DNA of 64,000 nucleotides from Polaribacter sp. SA4-12. Lineage in GTDB: Bacteria > Bacteroidota > Bacteroidia > Flavobacteriales > Flavobacteriaceae. The position numbers and the translations under genes were made by a program. The DNA is taken from assembly GCF_002163675.1 (NCBI RefSeq), contig NZ_CP019334.1:320001-384000 (forward strand), read 5' to 3'. The stretch's first letter is position 1. Each line of letters begins with the position of its first letter. The notes under the pieces are model-generated. The model was not told where the DNA came from, ran no database searches, and saw only the letters and a list, made by a program, of their open reading frames with translations. This document shows, one piece after another, positions 1-7,999 of the stretch.

Positions 1-1298
1 CTGAATTAGAAAAACGTTCTTTTGAAGCTGAATTAGATGATTTAGCAAGTATCATTTATACATCTGGTACAACAGGAGAACCAAAAGGTGTTATGTTAGA
101 TCATCATAACTTTGGTTCCTCTTTAAAAGCACACGAAGCTGAGTTAGATGTAAATGAAAACGACGTTTCTTTAAGCTTTTTACCATTAAGTCATATTTAC
201 GAACGTAGTTGGGTGTTTTTCTGTTTACATCAAGGAATTGAAGTTTATTTTAACCAAGATCCAAAAAAAATAGCCACCGTTTTAAAAGAAGTAAAACCAA
301 CTATAATGTGTACCGTACCAAGAATTTTTGAGAAAATTTTTGCGGCTATTCAAGATAAAAGAAAAGGAGCTTCTCCAACTAAAATGAAGTTAGCAAGTTG
401 GGCTTTAGGAATCGGAAATAAATACCACAACAACCATAATCGTCTTAATAAAAATGTACCATTAAATTTAAAGCTGAAATTTAAAATAGCTGATAAATTG
501 GTGCTTAGTAAATTGCGAGAGGTGTTTGGAGGAAATATAAAATTTATGCCTTGTGGAGGTGCACCTTTAGCTGCAGATATGGTTTCCTTTTTCCATTCTT
601 TTGGGTTAAATATTAAATGTGGTTATGGGTTAACAGAAACTACAGCAACTGTTTCTTTGTTTGGTAATCAATTTTTTGAATTTAATTCTGCAGGAAAAAC
701 GATTCAAGGATCTGAAATTAAAATTGGAGCGAATGATGAGATTTTAGTAAAAGGACCAGGAGTAATGAAAGGGTATTACAAAAAACCTGAAGCAACTGCT
801 GAAGTTTTTGAAAATGGTTGGTTTAAAACTGGTGATGCAGGTAAAATAGACGATTCTGGCAACTTAGTAATTACGGATAGAATTAAAGATTTAATGAAAA
901 CTTCTGGAGGAAAATATATTGCTCCTCAGAAATTGGAAACTGCATTAATTGGCGATTCGTTTATTGAGCAAATTGCAGTAATAGGAGATCAACAAAAATA
1001 TGTTACAGCATTAGCAGTGCCTAGTTTCGAAAATATTAAAAAATATGCTGAAGAGCATAAAATCAGTTTTAAAGATATTGAAGATTTGATTACTCATAAT
1101 CAAATTAAAGATCTATTTGAAAAACGTTTTGAAGAATTACAAAAAGAGTTTTCTAAGTTTGAGAAAATTAAGAAATTCACTTTATTACCAAAAGAGTTTA
1201 GTATTGAAGCCGGAGAAATTACGGCTACTTTAAAACTAAAACGAAAAGTAATTCTAAATAAATATAAAGAGCTTATCGATAAAATGTATGCAGAATAA
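1..1298 (+). CDS. Long-chain acyl-CoA synthetase (AMP-forming), 5' end outside window
   Basis: Activates fatty acids to acyl-CoA through an acyl-adenylate. The reading frame is open from base 3, so the gene is cut by the window edge and the Met at 93 is internal. Just before it lies the ATP/AMP-binding motif YTSGTTGEPKGVM (57-95). Further on are GYGLTETT and the hinge/adenylate region GWFKTGDAGKID followed by RIKDLMKTSGGKYIAPQKLE, all typical of the ANL superfamily. The C-terminus (TATLKLKRKVILNKY) resembles the FadD15/ACSL branch of long-chain ligases rather than short-chain Acs. It converges on topB with a 37-bp gap. The family is secure; substrate chain length is inferred. Confidence 0.9.
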   Translation, partial: ELEKRSFEAELDDLASIIYTSGTTGEPKGVMLDHHNFGSSLKAHEAELDVNENDVSLSFLPLSHIYERSWVFFCLHQGIEVYFNQDPKKIATVLKEVKPTIMCTVPRIFEKIFAAIQDKRKGASPTKMKLASWALGIGNKYHNNHNRLNKNVPLNLKLKFKIADKLVLSKLREVFGGNIKFMPCGGAPLAADMVSFFHSFGLNIKCGYGLTETTATVSLFGNQFFEFNSAGKTIQGSEIKIGANDEILVKGPGVMKGYYKKPEATAEVFENGWFKTGDAGKIDDSGNLVITDRIKDLMKTSGGKYIAPQKLETALIGDSFIEQIAVIGDQQKYVTALAVPSFENIKKYAEEHKISFKDIEDLITHNQIKDLFEKRFEELQKEFSKFEKIKKFTLLPKEFSIEAGEITATLKLKRKVILNKYKELIDKMYAE

Positions 1299-1335
1299 GA
1301 AGTTCTATTATGTTTTAAAATATTAAAAAGGTAAA

Positions 1336-3675
1336 TTATTGACTAATAATCTTTAATACCAATTCTTTAGTCAATGGTTTTCCATTGGCTATTTTTTTGA
1401 TGTTATCAAACGTAAAAACAAAATCGCAACCATTTTTGTAATTAGAACAACCATAAGCTGTTTTTCCTTTTAAAATAGTTCCTTTTTTACATTTCGGACA
1501 CGTAATTTTATCAGAACTCTTCTCGACTGCGCTCGAAGTGACAGTTTGTTTTTTAGGTTCTAATTTTAAGCTGAAATTTTCATCAAAGCGTATCAATCCT
1601 TCAACTTTACCAGAATTTGTTGTAAATCCTTTTAAATTGGTTGTACAACCTTTGTCTATCAATCGAATTAATTGATTTTCAGAAACTTTCTTCCTGTAGA
1701 TTTCAAAAGGAATTTTTAAATCGCAATTGTTTTTATATTCAGAACAACCAAAAGCAGAAGAACCTTTTATTAGCTTTCCTTTTTTACATTTCGGACAGGT
1801 TTTACCAACAACTTCTTTTTTCTTTTTGTCATTTCGACCTTGTGGAGAAATCTTTTGAGACTTATCAACTGCGCTCGAACTGACAGTTGAGTTAGAAGAA
1901 ATTCGTTTTTTAGAAGTATTAGAACGTACTTCATAAACCAATTCATCTACCATTTTTTTCATATTATTTATGAAAGTTCCAGCATTGAATTCTCCTCGTT
2001 CAATTTCTTTTAAACGTTTTTCCCAACGTCCAGTTAATTCAGCAGATTTTAATAATTCGTTATCAATAATATTAATTAAATCAATACCTGTTTGAGTTGG
2101 TAAAACGAGTTTCTTTTTACGTTCAATATATTTTCTTCGGAATAAAGTCTCAATAATACTTGCTCTAGTAGAAGGTCTTCCAATTCCGTTTTCTTTCATT
2201 AACTCACGCAAATCATCATTATCAACTTGTTTTCCAGCAGTTTCCATTGCGCGTAATAAACTAGCTTCTGTAAAGTTTCTTGGAGGTTTTGTTTCCTTTT
2301 CTAAAAACGAAGGTTCGTGTGCTCCTTTTTCTCCTTTTACAAAGGAAGGCAATGTCATTTGTTCGTTTAATTCCTTTTTAATCTTGCTTTCTTCTGTTTC
2401 AAAAGCAACTCGCCAACCTTTGGTAAGAATTTCTTTTCCGGTTGTTTTAAAAGGAACATCAGCAGCTTTACCAATTACAGAAGTATTAGAAACATCAGAA
2501 TCTGGATAAAAAACACCAATAAATCTTCGTGTAATTATATCGTAGACTTGTTGCTGATTGTATTGTAAATTTCCTTGAATTCCTGTAGGAATAATAGCGT
2601 GGTGATCTGTTACTTTTTTATCATCAAAAACACGTTTCGATTTCTTTATTTTCTGTCCTAAAAGCGGTTGTGTTAATGCACTGTAATTTGTCAATTTCGA
2701 TAATATTCCTGCTATTTTAGGATATACATCATTTGGTAAAAAAGTAGTATCAACTCTTGGATACGTAACGACTTTCATTTCGTATAACTTCTGAACCATT
2801 TTAAGCGTTTCATCCGCAGAAAAACCAAACTTATTATTACAATACACTTGTAAACCAGTTAAATCAAACAGTTTTGGCGCGTATTCTTTACCTTTCTTTT
2901 TGGTAACAGAAACAATTTCAAAATCTGATTCTTTAACTTTATTCGCTAAAATTTGTCCATCTTCTTGTTTTAAAAAACGTCCATCTTCATAATTAAAAAG
3001 TGTATTTCTATAGGTAGTTTGTAATTCCCAATAAGGTTGAGGTTTAAAATTCTGAATTTCAACAAAACGATTTACCAACATTGCTAGGGTAGGAGTTTGC
3101 ACTCTACCAACTGATAAAACTTGTTTATAACCACCAAATTTTACGGTGTATAAACGTGTTGCATTTAAACCTAAAAGCCAATCTCCAATGGCTCTTGAAA
3201 ATCCTGCGTAATACAGATTATCATATTGTTCTGCAGGTTTTAAATTCTTAAAACCTTCTTTTATAGCTTCCTCTGTAAGAGAAGAAATCCATAAACGTTG
3301 TACTTCTCCTTTATAGCCACATTGGTTAATTACCCAACGTTGTATTAATTCTCCTTCTGTTCCCGCATCCCCACAATTAATAACAACAGTTGCTTTTTCG
3401 AATAAAGATTTTACAATATTAAATTGTTTTCTAATTCCTGCATCGCCTGTAACTTTCGTATCAAAACGTTCTGGAAGCATTGGTAAATTGTTCAAATCCC
3501 AACTTTTCCAATGAGGTTTATAATCTTTAGGTTCTAAAAGTGTGCATAAATGCCCAAAAGTGTAGGTTACTGCATAGCCATTTCCTTCGTAGAATCCATC
3601 ACGTTTTGTGTTGGCTCCTAGAATATTAGCAATTTCTCTTGCTACACTTGGTTTCTCGGCAATACAGACTTTCAT
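1336..3675 (-). CDS. topB: DNA topoisomerase III (type IA)
   Basis: Type IA topoisomerase that passes single strands through a 5'-phosphotyrosyl break and helps decatenation with RecQ-type helicases. The TOPRIM domain starts at MKVCIAEKPSVAREI, with its acidic motif near residues 103-109 (DAGTEGE; the second Asp of the classical DxDxEGE is Gly, a form I believe also occurs in other TopB proteins). The catalytic Tyr is residue 305 in VVTYPRVDT. GRVQTPTLAML lies near 190-200. The C-terminus has two four-Cys ribbons, each CPKCKKG followed by GCS and CD. The linkers before the two ribbons are encoded by intergenic-type palindromic repeats (separate entries), giving Ser/Lys-rich spacers. At 779 residues it is of normal length or slightly long. 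The start is the only good ATG before the TOPRIM core. Confidence 0.95.
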   Translation of the reverse strand: MKVCIAEKPSVAREIANILGANTKRDGFYEGNGYAVTYTFGHLCTLLEPKDYKPHWKSWDLNNLPMLPERFDTKVTGDAGIRKQFNIVKSLFEKATVVINCGDAGTEGELIQRWVINQCGYKGEVQRLWISSLTEEAIKEGFKNLKPAEQYDNLYYAGFSRAIGDWLLGLNATRLYTVKFGGYKQVLSVGRVQTPTLAMLVNRFVEIQNFKPQPYWELQTTYRNTLFNYEDGRFLKQEDGQILANKVKESDFEIVSVTKKKGKEYAPKLFDLTGLQVYCNNKFGFSADETLKMVQKLYEMKVVTYPRVDTTFLPNDVYPKIAGILSKLTNYSALTQPLLGQKIKKSKRVFDDKKVTDHHAIIPTGIQGNLQYNQQQVYDIITRRFIGVFYPDSDVSNTSVIGKAADVPFKTTGKEILTKGWRVAFETEESKIKKELNEQMTLPSFVKGEKGAHEPSFLEKETKPPRNFTEASLLRAMETAGKQVDNDDLRELMKENGIGRPSTRASIIETLFRRKYIERKKKLVLPTQTGIDLINIIDNELLKSAELTGRWEKRLKEIERGEFNAGTFINNMKKMVDELVYEVRSNTSKKRISSNSTVSSSAVDKSQKISPQGRNDKKKKEVVGKTCPKCKKGKLIKGSSAFGCSEYKNNCDLKIPFEIYRKKVSENQLIRLIDKGCTTNLKGFTTNSGKVEGLIRFDENFSLKLEPKKQTVTSSAVEKSSDKITCPKCKKGTILKGKTAYGCSNYKNGCDFVFTFDNIKKIANGKPLTKELVLKIISQ
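1519..1544 (-). repeat. Partial GTCATTTCGA-family repeat inside topB
   Basis: On the minus strand this reads CTGTCACTTCGAGCGCAGTC and continues into GAGAAG. It matches the GTCA-TTCGA-GCGCAGTCGA intergenic repeat style seen at 6672 and in the topB copy at 1828-1891. It is translated as TVTSSAVEKS in the linker between the two zinc ribbons. Confidence 0.7.
1828..1891 (-). repeat. Complete GTCATTTCGA palindromic repeat read in frame in topB
   Basis: The unit is bounded by GTCATTTCGA (1828-1837) and the inverted TCGAACTGAC at the other end. Its first 29 bases (1828-1856) are an exact reverse-complement match to 51780-51808, an intergenic copy. In topB it is translated into a Ser/Lys-rich linker (STVSSSAVDKSQKISPQGRN) just before the first zinc ribbon, with no stop or frameshift. 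Confidence 0.85.
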
Positions 3676-3680
3676 TTTTT

Positions 3681-4202
3681 TTATTGAAGGATTAAGTATT
3701 CAACATTTAAGATAGAAAATGAAACAATTTGAATAAGCTCTAGAGACTCTTCAGCTTCATAAGTAATAATACAGCTAGAGTTTGCTTCTAACTCTGAACA
3801 ACCATCTTTAAAAGCATAAGAAGTTGTAAAACTATCATTATTTAATTTAGTAGTTAAATAAGGGAGTCCTTTTACTAAATCATTACTTAAATTGTTTATT
3901 TGAATTTTATATGATATTTTACTTGTGTTATTTCCAGTATCTGGAATAACATTTAACTCTAATACTTCATAAGAAAACTCTTCTAATCTAGGTAACTCAG
4001 TAATTGCTTCTGGAACATCAATTTCCGGAAAATCACAAGGAACTTCTTGAGTGATTTCTGGATAGTTAATTATACCATATTGAGATTGTAAATTAAATTC
4101 ATACTGTACAATGATTGTTTTTGTACAGTCATCTTCAGACTCTGATTTACATGATAAAATAAGACAGAAAAGGAAAGAGAATAATAAAGCTATTTTTTTC
4201 AT
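3681..4202 (-). CDS. Putative lipoprotein, unknown function
   Basis: A 173-residue protein with a short signal peptide (MKKIALLFSFLFCLILSC) whose lipobox ends at Cys18, so it is likely lipidated and exported. The mature part is acidic (SESEDDC at its N-terminus) and rich in Ile, Pro and Asn, with three later Cys residues (CDFPE, DGCSE, SSCII). This suggests a small secreted beta-rich domain, perhaps with disulfides. It ends 5 bp before the topB start on the same strand, so the two may be co-transcribed. I recognise no family. Confidence 0.65.
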   Translation of the reverse strand: MKKIALLFSFLFCLILSCKSESEDDCTKTIIVQYEFNLQSQYGIINYPEITQEVPCDFPEIDVPEAITELPRLEEFSYEVLELNVIPDTGNNTSKISYKIQINNLSNDLVKGLPYLTTKLNNDSFTTSYAFKDGCSELEANSSCIITYEAEESLELIQIVSFSILNVEYLILQ

Positions 4203-4212
4203 GTAGATTTTT

Positions 4213-4431
4213 TTAAGAAGTCGAAAGTACTAAAATTATAAATAAAACTATATAAAAAGCAAAACCAAAATATTTAAACTTTCTAGCTTCGATTAATTTA
4301 TTTTCAAACCCAAATTTTTCAAAACGTTCTATTTCAGTATCATTAAATTCTTTTGTTGGAGGTATTCTAGAACCAAAGTTAAATGACATAAAAAAGAAAC
4401 TTAATTTTTCAGACCTTGTTAATGGTTCCAA
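4213..4431 (-). CDS. Small single-TM protein, probably frameshifted near its start
   Basis: A 72-residue reading frame starting at TTG and ending in one hydrophobic helix (FGFAFYIVLFIILVLSTS); unknown function. The TTG start is doubtful. An ATG at 4466-4464, 2 bp after the tex stop, opens a frame reading MTEKEKI and stops. Adding one base to the A6 run at 4453-4448 would fuse it to this frame as MTEKEKNIELRKLEPLTRSEK. I infer a 1-bp deletion in a homopolymer (a real mutation, slippage or a sequence error), with the intended gene at 4213-4466 in an operon with tex. It has no recognised family. Confidence 0.5.
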   Translation of the reverse strand: MEPLTRSEKLSFFFMSFNFGSRIPPTKEFNDTEIERFEKFGFENKLIEARKFKYFGFAFYIVLFIILVLSTS

Positions 4432-4468
4432 TTTTCTTAATTCTATATTTTTTCTTTCTCTGTCATGT

Positions 4469-6592
4469 TTACTTCACCAAAGCCAATTGAATTCTTTTTC
4501 TTACAACATCAACTTCTAATACTTTTACAAGAATTTGCTGATTTAAAGACACAATTGTATTTACATCTTTTACAAAAGTATCTGATAAATTAGAAACGTG
4601 AATTAAACCACTTTCTTTAATTCCAATATCTACAAAACAACCAAAATTGGTAATATTATTTACAATTCCAGGTAAGATTTGTCCGCTTATTAAATCTGCA
4701 ATTGTTTTAATATTTTGATCAAAAGAAAACATTTTTGCTTTTGCTCTTGGATCAACACCTGGTTTTTCTAATTCCTTAATAATATCTTCTAGCGTAGGTA
4801 AACCAATGGTTTCAGAAATATAATTTTTCAAAGTAATCTGTTGAAGAATTTCTTTATTTCCAATAAAGTCGGCAACTTTCTTTTTGTTGTCTTTCGCCAT
4901 TTTATCAACCAAACCATAACTTTCTGGATGCACTCCAGAATCATCTAACAGATTCTTAGCATTTTTAATTCGTAAAAAACCAGCAGCTTGTTCAAACGCT
5001 TTTCCGCCTAAACGAGGTACTTTTTTGATGGCAGTTCTAGAAGTAAAAGAACCGTTTTCGTTTCTATAATTCACGATGTTTTCTGCAATTTTTGGTCCAA
5101 TTCCAGAAACATAACTCAATAAAGATTCACTTGCTGTATTGATGTTTACACCAACCGTATTTACACAACTTTCTACAACTGTGTCTAAAGATTTTTTCAG
5201 TTTAGTTTGATCAACATCGTGCTGATATTGGCCAACTCCAATCGATTTTGCATCAATCTTTACCAATTCAGCCAAAGGATCTGCCAATCTTCGTCCAATA
5301 GAAACAGAACCACGAACAGTAACATCGTAATTAGGGAATTCATCTCTTGCTATTTTAGAAGCCGAATAAATTGAGGCGCCAGCTTCACTCACAACAAAAA
5401 TTTCAATGTCATTCTTAAACTGAATTTTCTTTACTAATTGTTCCGTTTCTCTTGAAGCTGTTCCGTTTCCAATAGCAATGGCTTCAATTTTATAAGCATC
5501 AGCCAAAGAACTAATTTTCTGAATTGCTTCTATAGCATTGTTTTGTGGAGCGTGCGGATAAATATTCTCATTATGTACTAAATCTCCTTGTTCGTTTAAA
5601 CAAACCACTTTACAACCAGATCTAAAACCTGGGTCGATTGCTAAAATTCTTTTCTCTCCCAACGGAGCGCCTAATAATAACTGCTTTAAGTTTTTAGCAA
5701 AAACAGTAATTGCAGCTTCATCTGCTTTTTCTTTTGCAATAGACAATGCTTCGTTAGATAAAGAAGGAAATAATAAACGTTTATAAGCATCAGCGATTGC
5801 CAATTCAATTTGTTCTGAACATTCATTTTTAGAACGAATAATTCGGTCTTCCATTTTCTGAAGTACTCTTTCCTTGTCAATTTCTATTTTAACACGAATA
5901 AAACCTTCGTTTTCTGCTCTTAAAATAGCTAATAATCTGTGCGATGGAATTCTGCTTAAAGATTCGTTCCAGTCAAAATAATCTTTGAATTTCTGAGCTT
6001 TTTCATTATCAATTTCTTTCTTAATTACTTTGGATGAAATTGTAGAATAACGTTCTAATTCTCGTCTAATATTATTTCTAATATCTGTTCGTTCGTTAAT
6101 CCATTCTGCGATGATAAAACGAGCACCTTCTAAAACATCTTCAATGGTTTCAACTTCGTTGGATGTATATTTTGATGCAGTGTGTTCTAAATCATTTACA
6201 CGCTGACTCATAACCATTTTTGCTAATGGTTCTAAACCTTGTAAACGTGCAGTTTCTGCTTTGGTTTTACGTTTCTTTTTAAAAGGTAAATACAAGTCTT
6301 CTAAAGAAGTTAAATCTCTAGAGCTGTTTACTTTTTGAGTTAATTCATCCGTTAAAACATTTTGTTCTTCTAATGCTTTTAAAATGGCTTTTTTTCGTTT
6401 TTCTAAGGCTTCAAAAAGTTCTTTAAATTTTACAATATCACCGATTTGAACTTCATCTAAATTACCAGTCATTTCCTTTCTATATCTTGATATAAAAGGA
6501 ATTGTAGCATCTTCATTTAATAATGAAATGGTGTTTTCTACAGATTTTGAAGGAAGTTGAGTTTGCTGAATTATATATTGAAGGATTTGCAT
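4469..6592 (-). CDS. tex: Tex-family RNA-binding transcription accessory protein
   Basis: A 707-residue homologue of Tex/YhgF, a nucleic-acid-binding protein linked to transcription and tolerance of toxic gene expression. Domain order is right for the family: an N-terminal helical Tex region, a YqgF/RNase H-like domain with RILAIDPGFRSGCKV (about 315-330), helix-hairpin-helix motifs (LLSYVSGIGPKIAENIVNYR) and a C-terminal S1 domain (GIVNNITNFGCFVDIG, SGLIHVSNLSD). It starts at MQILQYIIQQTQLPSKSVENT. The next gene downstream begins 2 bp past the stop if its frameshift is repaired. A terminator hairpin for the upstream GNAT gene lies in front. Family assignment is secure; the exact cellular role is not known from sequence. 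Confidence 0.95.
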   Translation of the reverse strand: MQILQYIIQQTQLPSKSVENTISLLNEDATIPFISRYRKEMTGNLDEVQIGDIVKFKELFEALEKRKKAILKALEEQNVLTDELTQKVNSSRDLTSLEDLYLPFKKKRKTKAETARLQGLEPLAKMVMSQRVNDLEHTASKYTSNEVETIEDVLEGARFIIAEWINERTDIRNNIRRELERYSTISSKVIKKEIDNEKAQKFKDYFDWNESLSRIPSHRLLAILRAENEGFIRVKIEIDKERVLQKMEDRIIRSKNECSEQIELAIADAYKRLLFPSLSNEALSIAKEKADEAAITVFAKNLKQLLLGAPLGEKRILAIDPGFRSGCKVVCLNEQGDLVHNENIYPHAPQNNAIEAIQKISSLADAYKIEAIAIGNGTASRETEQLVKKIQFKNDIEIFVVSEAGASIYSASKIARDEFPNYDVTVRGSVSIGRRLADPLAELVKIDAKSIGVGQYQHDVDQTKLKKSLDTVVESCVNTVGVNINTASESLLSYVSGIGPKIAENIVNYRNENGSFTSRTAIKKVPRLGGKAFEQAAGFLRIKNAKNLLDDSGVHPESYGLVDKMAKDNKKKVADFIGNKEILQQITLKNYISETIGLPTLEDIIKELEKPGVDPRAKAKMFSFDQNIKTIADLISGQILPGIVNNITNFGCFVDIGIKESGLIHVSNLSDTFVKDVNTIVSLNQQILVKVLEVDVVRKRIQLALVK

Positions 6593-6612
6593 TTTTTTAT
6601 TTGAATTTTATC

Positions 6613-6650
6613 AGAAAAAAGAAACCTCATAAAAATGAATTTATGAGGTT
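6613..6650 (-). terminator. Rho-independent terminator after the GNAT gene
   Basis: An 11-bp stem AACCTCATAAA/TTTATGAGGTT with a 6-base loop, followed on the minus strand by a T-rich run. It lies between the GNAT gene (6770-7285) and tex, so it should end the GNAT/FAH transcript and separate it from tex. Confidence 0.75.
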
Positions 6651-6671
6651 GCTAATATAATAGATTTTTGT

Positions 6672-6692
6672 CTCCTTGAGCGCAGTCGAAAG
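6672..6692 (+). repeat. Fragment of the GCGCAGTCGA intergenic repeat
   Basis: CTCCTTGAGCGCAGTCGAAA resembles the half-repeat in topB (1519-1544). It is a single half unit without a clear partner arm. Confidence 0.45.
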
Positions 6693-6769
6693 GTTAAAAA
6701 GTTCTTGAAACTTCGTTTGCTACTTTCAATCAAAAAAATATTTTGATTTCAGCAATGCTCGAACAGACA

Positions 6770-7285
6770 TTAAGAAATTACTTTCTCAAAAGCCAATCTT
6801 TTTGCATTGTAATTAGTGTAAATAACGCCACAATATTTGTAACCCAATTTTTTAATTAAAGATTGCATTCCGATATTTTCTTCATGTGTATCAATCTTTA
6901 AACTTTCTATGTTTTTTTCTAATAACTGTAAATGAAATTCATGAAACATAAAAGTAGCCAAACCAAATTTTCTAAATTCTTTTTTGATTGCCATTCTATG
7001 AATAACACCATAAATTTTAGATTCATCGATAATCCAATTTCCATCAATAACTTTATAGGTTGGTTCTGGATTTGTGGTAAACATAGAAGTTGCTATTACT
7101 TGATTTTCATCATTTATAACAACATAACTTTCGCCTTTTAGAGTATCATTTTTTACTTGTTCAGTATTTGGATATCCGTTTTGCCATTGATCAATATTTT
7201 GAGAAGCTAAATACGTTTTAGCATCATCAATAATGATCATAATTTCAGGAATATCTTCAATTTTAGAAAGGCGGATTTTCATCAA
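6770..7285 (-). CDS. GNAT-family N-acetyltransferase
   Basis: A 171-residue Gcn5-related acetyltransferase; the substrate cannot be read from sequence. It starts MKIRLSKIEDIPEIM (a second Met right after the first). The acetyl-CoA-binding region is around IHRMAIKKEFRKFGLATFMFHEF (residues about 93-115), which keeps the beta4 strand and an R/Q-x-x-G-x-A variant (RKFGLA). It ends with the usual GYKYCGVIYT strand. It lies 6 bp after the FAH-family gene, so the two are probably co-transcribed, and a terminator follows it. It could act on small molecules or protein N-termini. Confidence 0.85.
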   Translation of the reverse strand: MMKIRLSKIEDIPEIMIIIDDAKTYLASQNIDQWQNGYPNTEQVKNDTLKGESYVVINDENQVIATSMFTTNPEPTYKVIDGNWIIDESKIYGVIHRMAIKKEFRKFGLATFMFHEFHLQLLEKNIESLKIDTHEENIGMQSLIKKLGYKYCGVIYTNYNAKRLAFEKVIS

Positions 7286-7291
7286 AAAAAA

Positions 7292-7903
7292 TTAAATCAT
7301 TTTAAAATCTAATAGTAATTCACCATTAACAGAGCATTGTAAATGATCTCCTTTAAAGATTTTACCTTTACCAAGAGCAGGTGTTCCTGTAAAGATTAAA
7401 TCTCCAGGTTGTAATGTCATGTATTCAGAAATAAACACAATAATATCAGCAAAATCATTAATCATAAATGCTGTATTACTTTTTTGTTTTTCTTCACCAT
7501 TAATTTTTAAATCAAAATCAATATCTGCTAAATTATAATCAGAGACTGGTTTAAAACTAGAGATTGGTGCAGCACCATCAAAACCTTTTGCAAATTCCCA
7601 AGGGTGTTTTGTTTCTCTTGCATTTTTAAGAATATCTGTAGCAGTATAATCGATACCAACTGCAATTTCAGAAATGTAAGAGTTTGCTTCTTCTTTAGAA
7701 ATATTTTTTCCTTCTTTTCCTATATTAACAACTAATTCAACTTCGTAAACTAATTCATTGGTAATGCTACTTGGGTATTCAACATCACAATTAACAGCTA
7801 AGCTAGATTCTGGTTTAGAGAAGATGAATTTTTTACCTTTCTTTTTTTCTTCAATGTCTTTTAAATCAGTAACGTAATTACTTCCTATACCTAATATTTT
7901 CAT
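7292..7903 (-). CDS. Fumarylacetoacetate hydrolase (FAH) family protein
   Basis: A 203-residue single-domain FAH-superfamily enzyme. Members cleave or isomerise acylpyruvate-type compounds using a divalent metal. Characteristic segments are YEVELVVNIGKEGKN (metal-binding E-x-E region), VGIDYTATDI, KGFDGAAPISSF and the C-terminal LQPGDLIFTGTPALGKGKIFKGD. Its size fits the YcgM/FAHD1-type short forms (acylpyruvase or oxaloacetate decarboxylase), which is my best guess. It starts at MKILGIGSNYV; the GNAT gene follows 6 bp later on the same strand. Confidence 0.88.
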   Translation of the reverse strand: MKILGIGSNYVTDLKDIEEKKKGKKFIFSKPESSLAVNCDVEYPSSITNELVYEVELVVNIGKEGKNISKEEANSYISEIAVGIDYTATDILKNARETKHPWEFAKGFDGAAPISSFKPVSDYNLADIDFDLKINGEEKQKSNTAFMINDFADIIVFISEYMTLQPGDLIFTGTPALGKGKIFKGDHLQCSVNGELLLDFKMI

Positions 7904-7936
7904 TTTTTAATATGTTTTTGTTCTTCAAGTAAAAGT

Positions 7937-7978
7937 AAAAAAAATCCACCAAAAAAACAGTAGTTTCTTGGTGGATTT
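7937..7978 (-). terminator. Rho-independent terminator of lysA
   Basis: The stem AAATCCACCAA pairs with TTGGTGGATTT, with a 14-base loop, and a run of T follows on the minus strand. It sits directly downstream of the lysA stop. Confidence 0.8.
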
Positions 7979-7999
7979 AATATTGTTTATTTATAGTTT

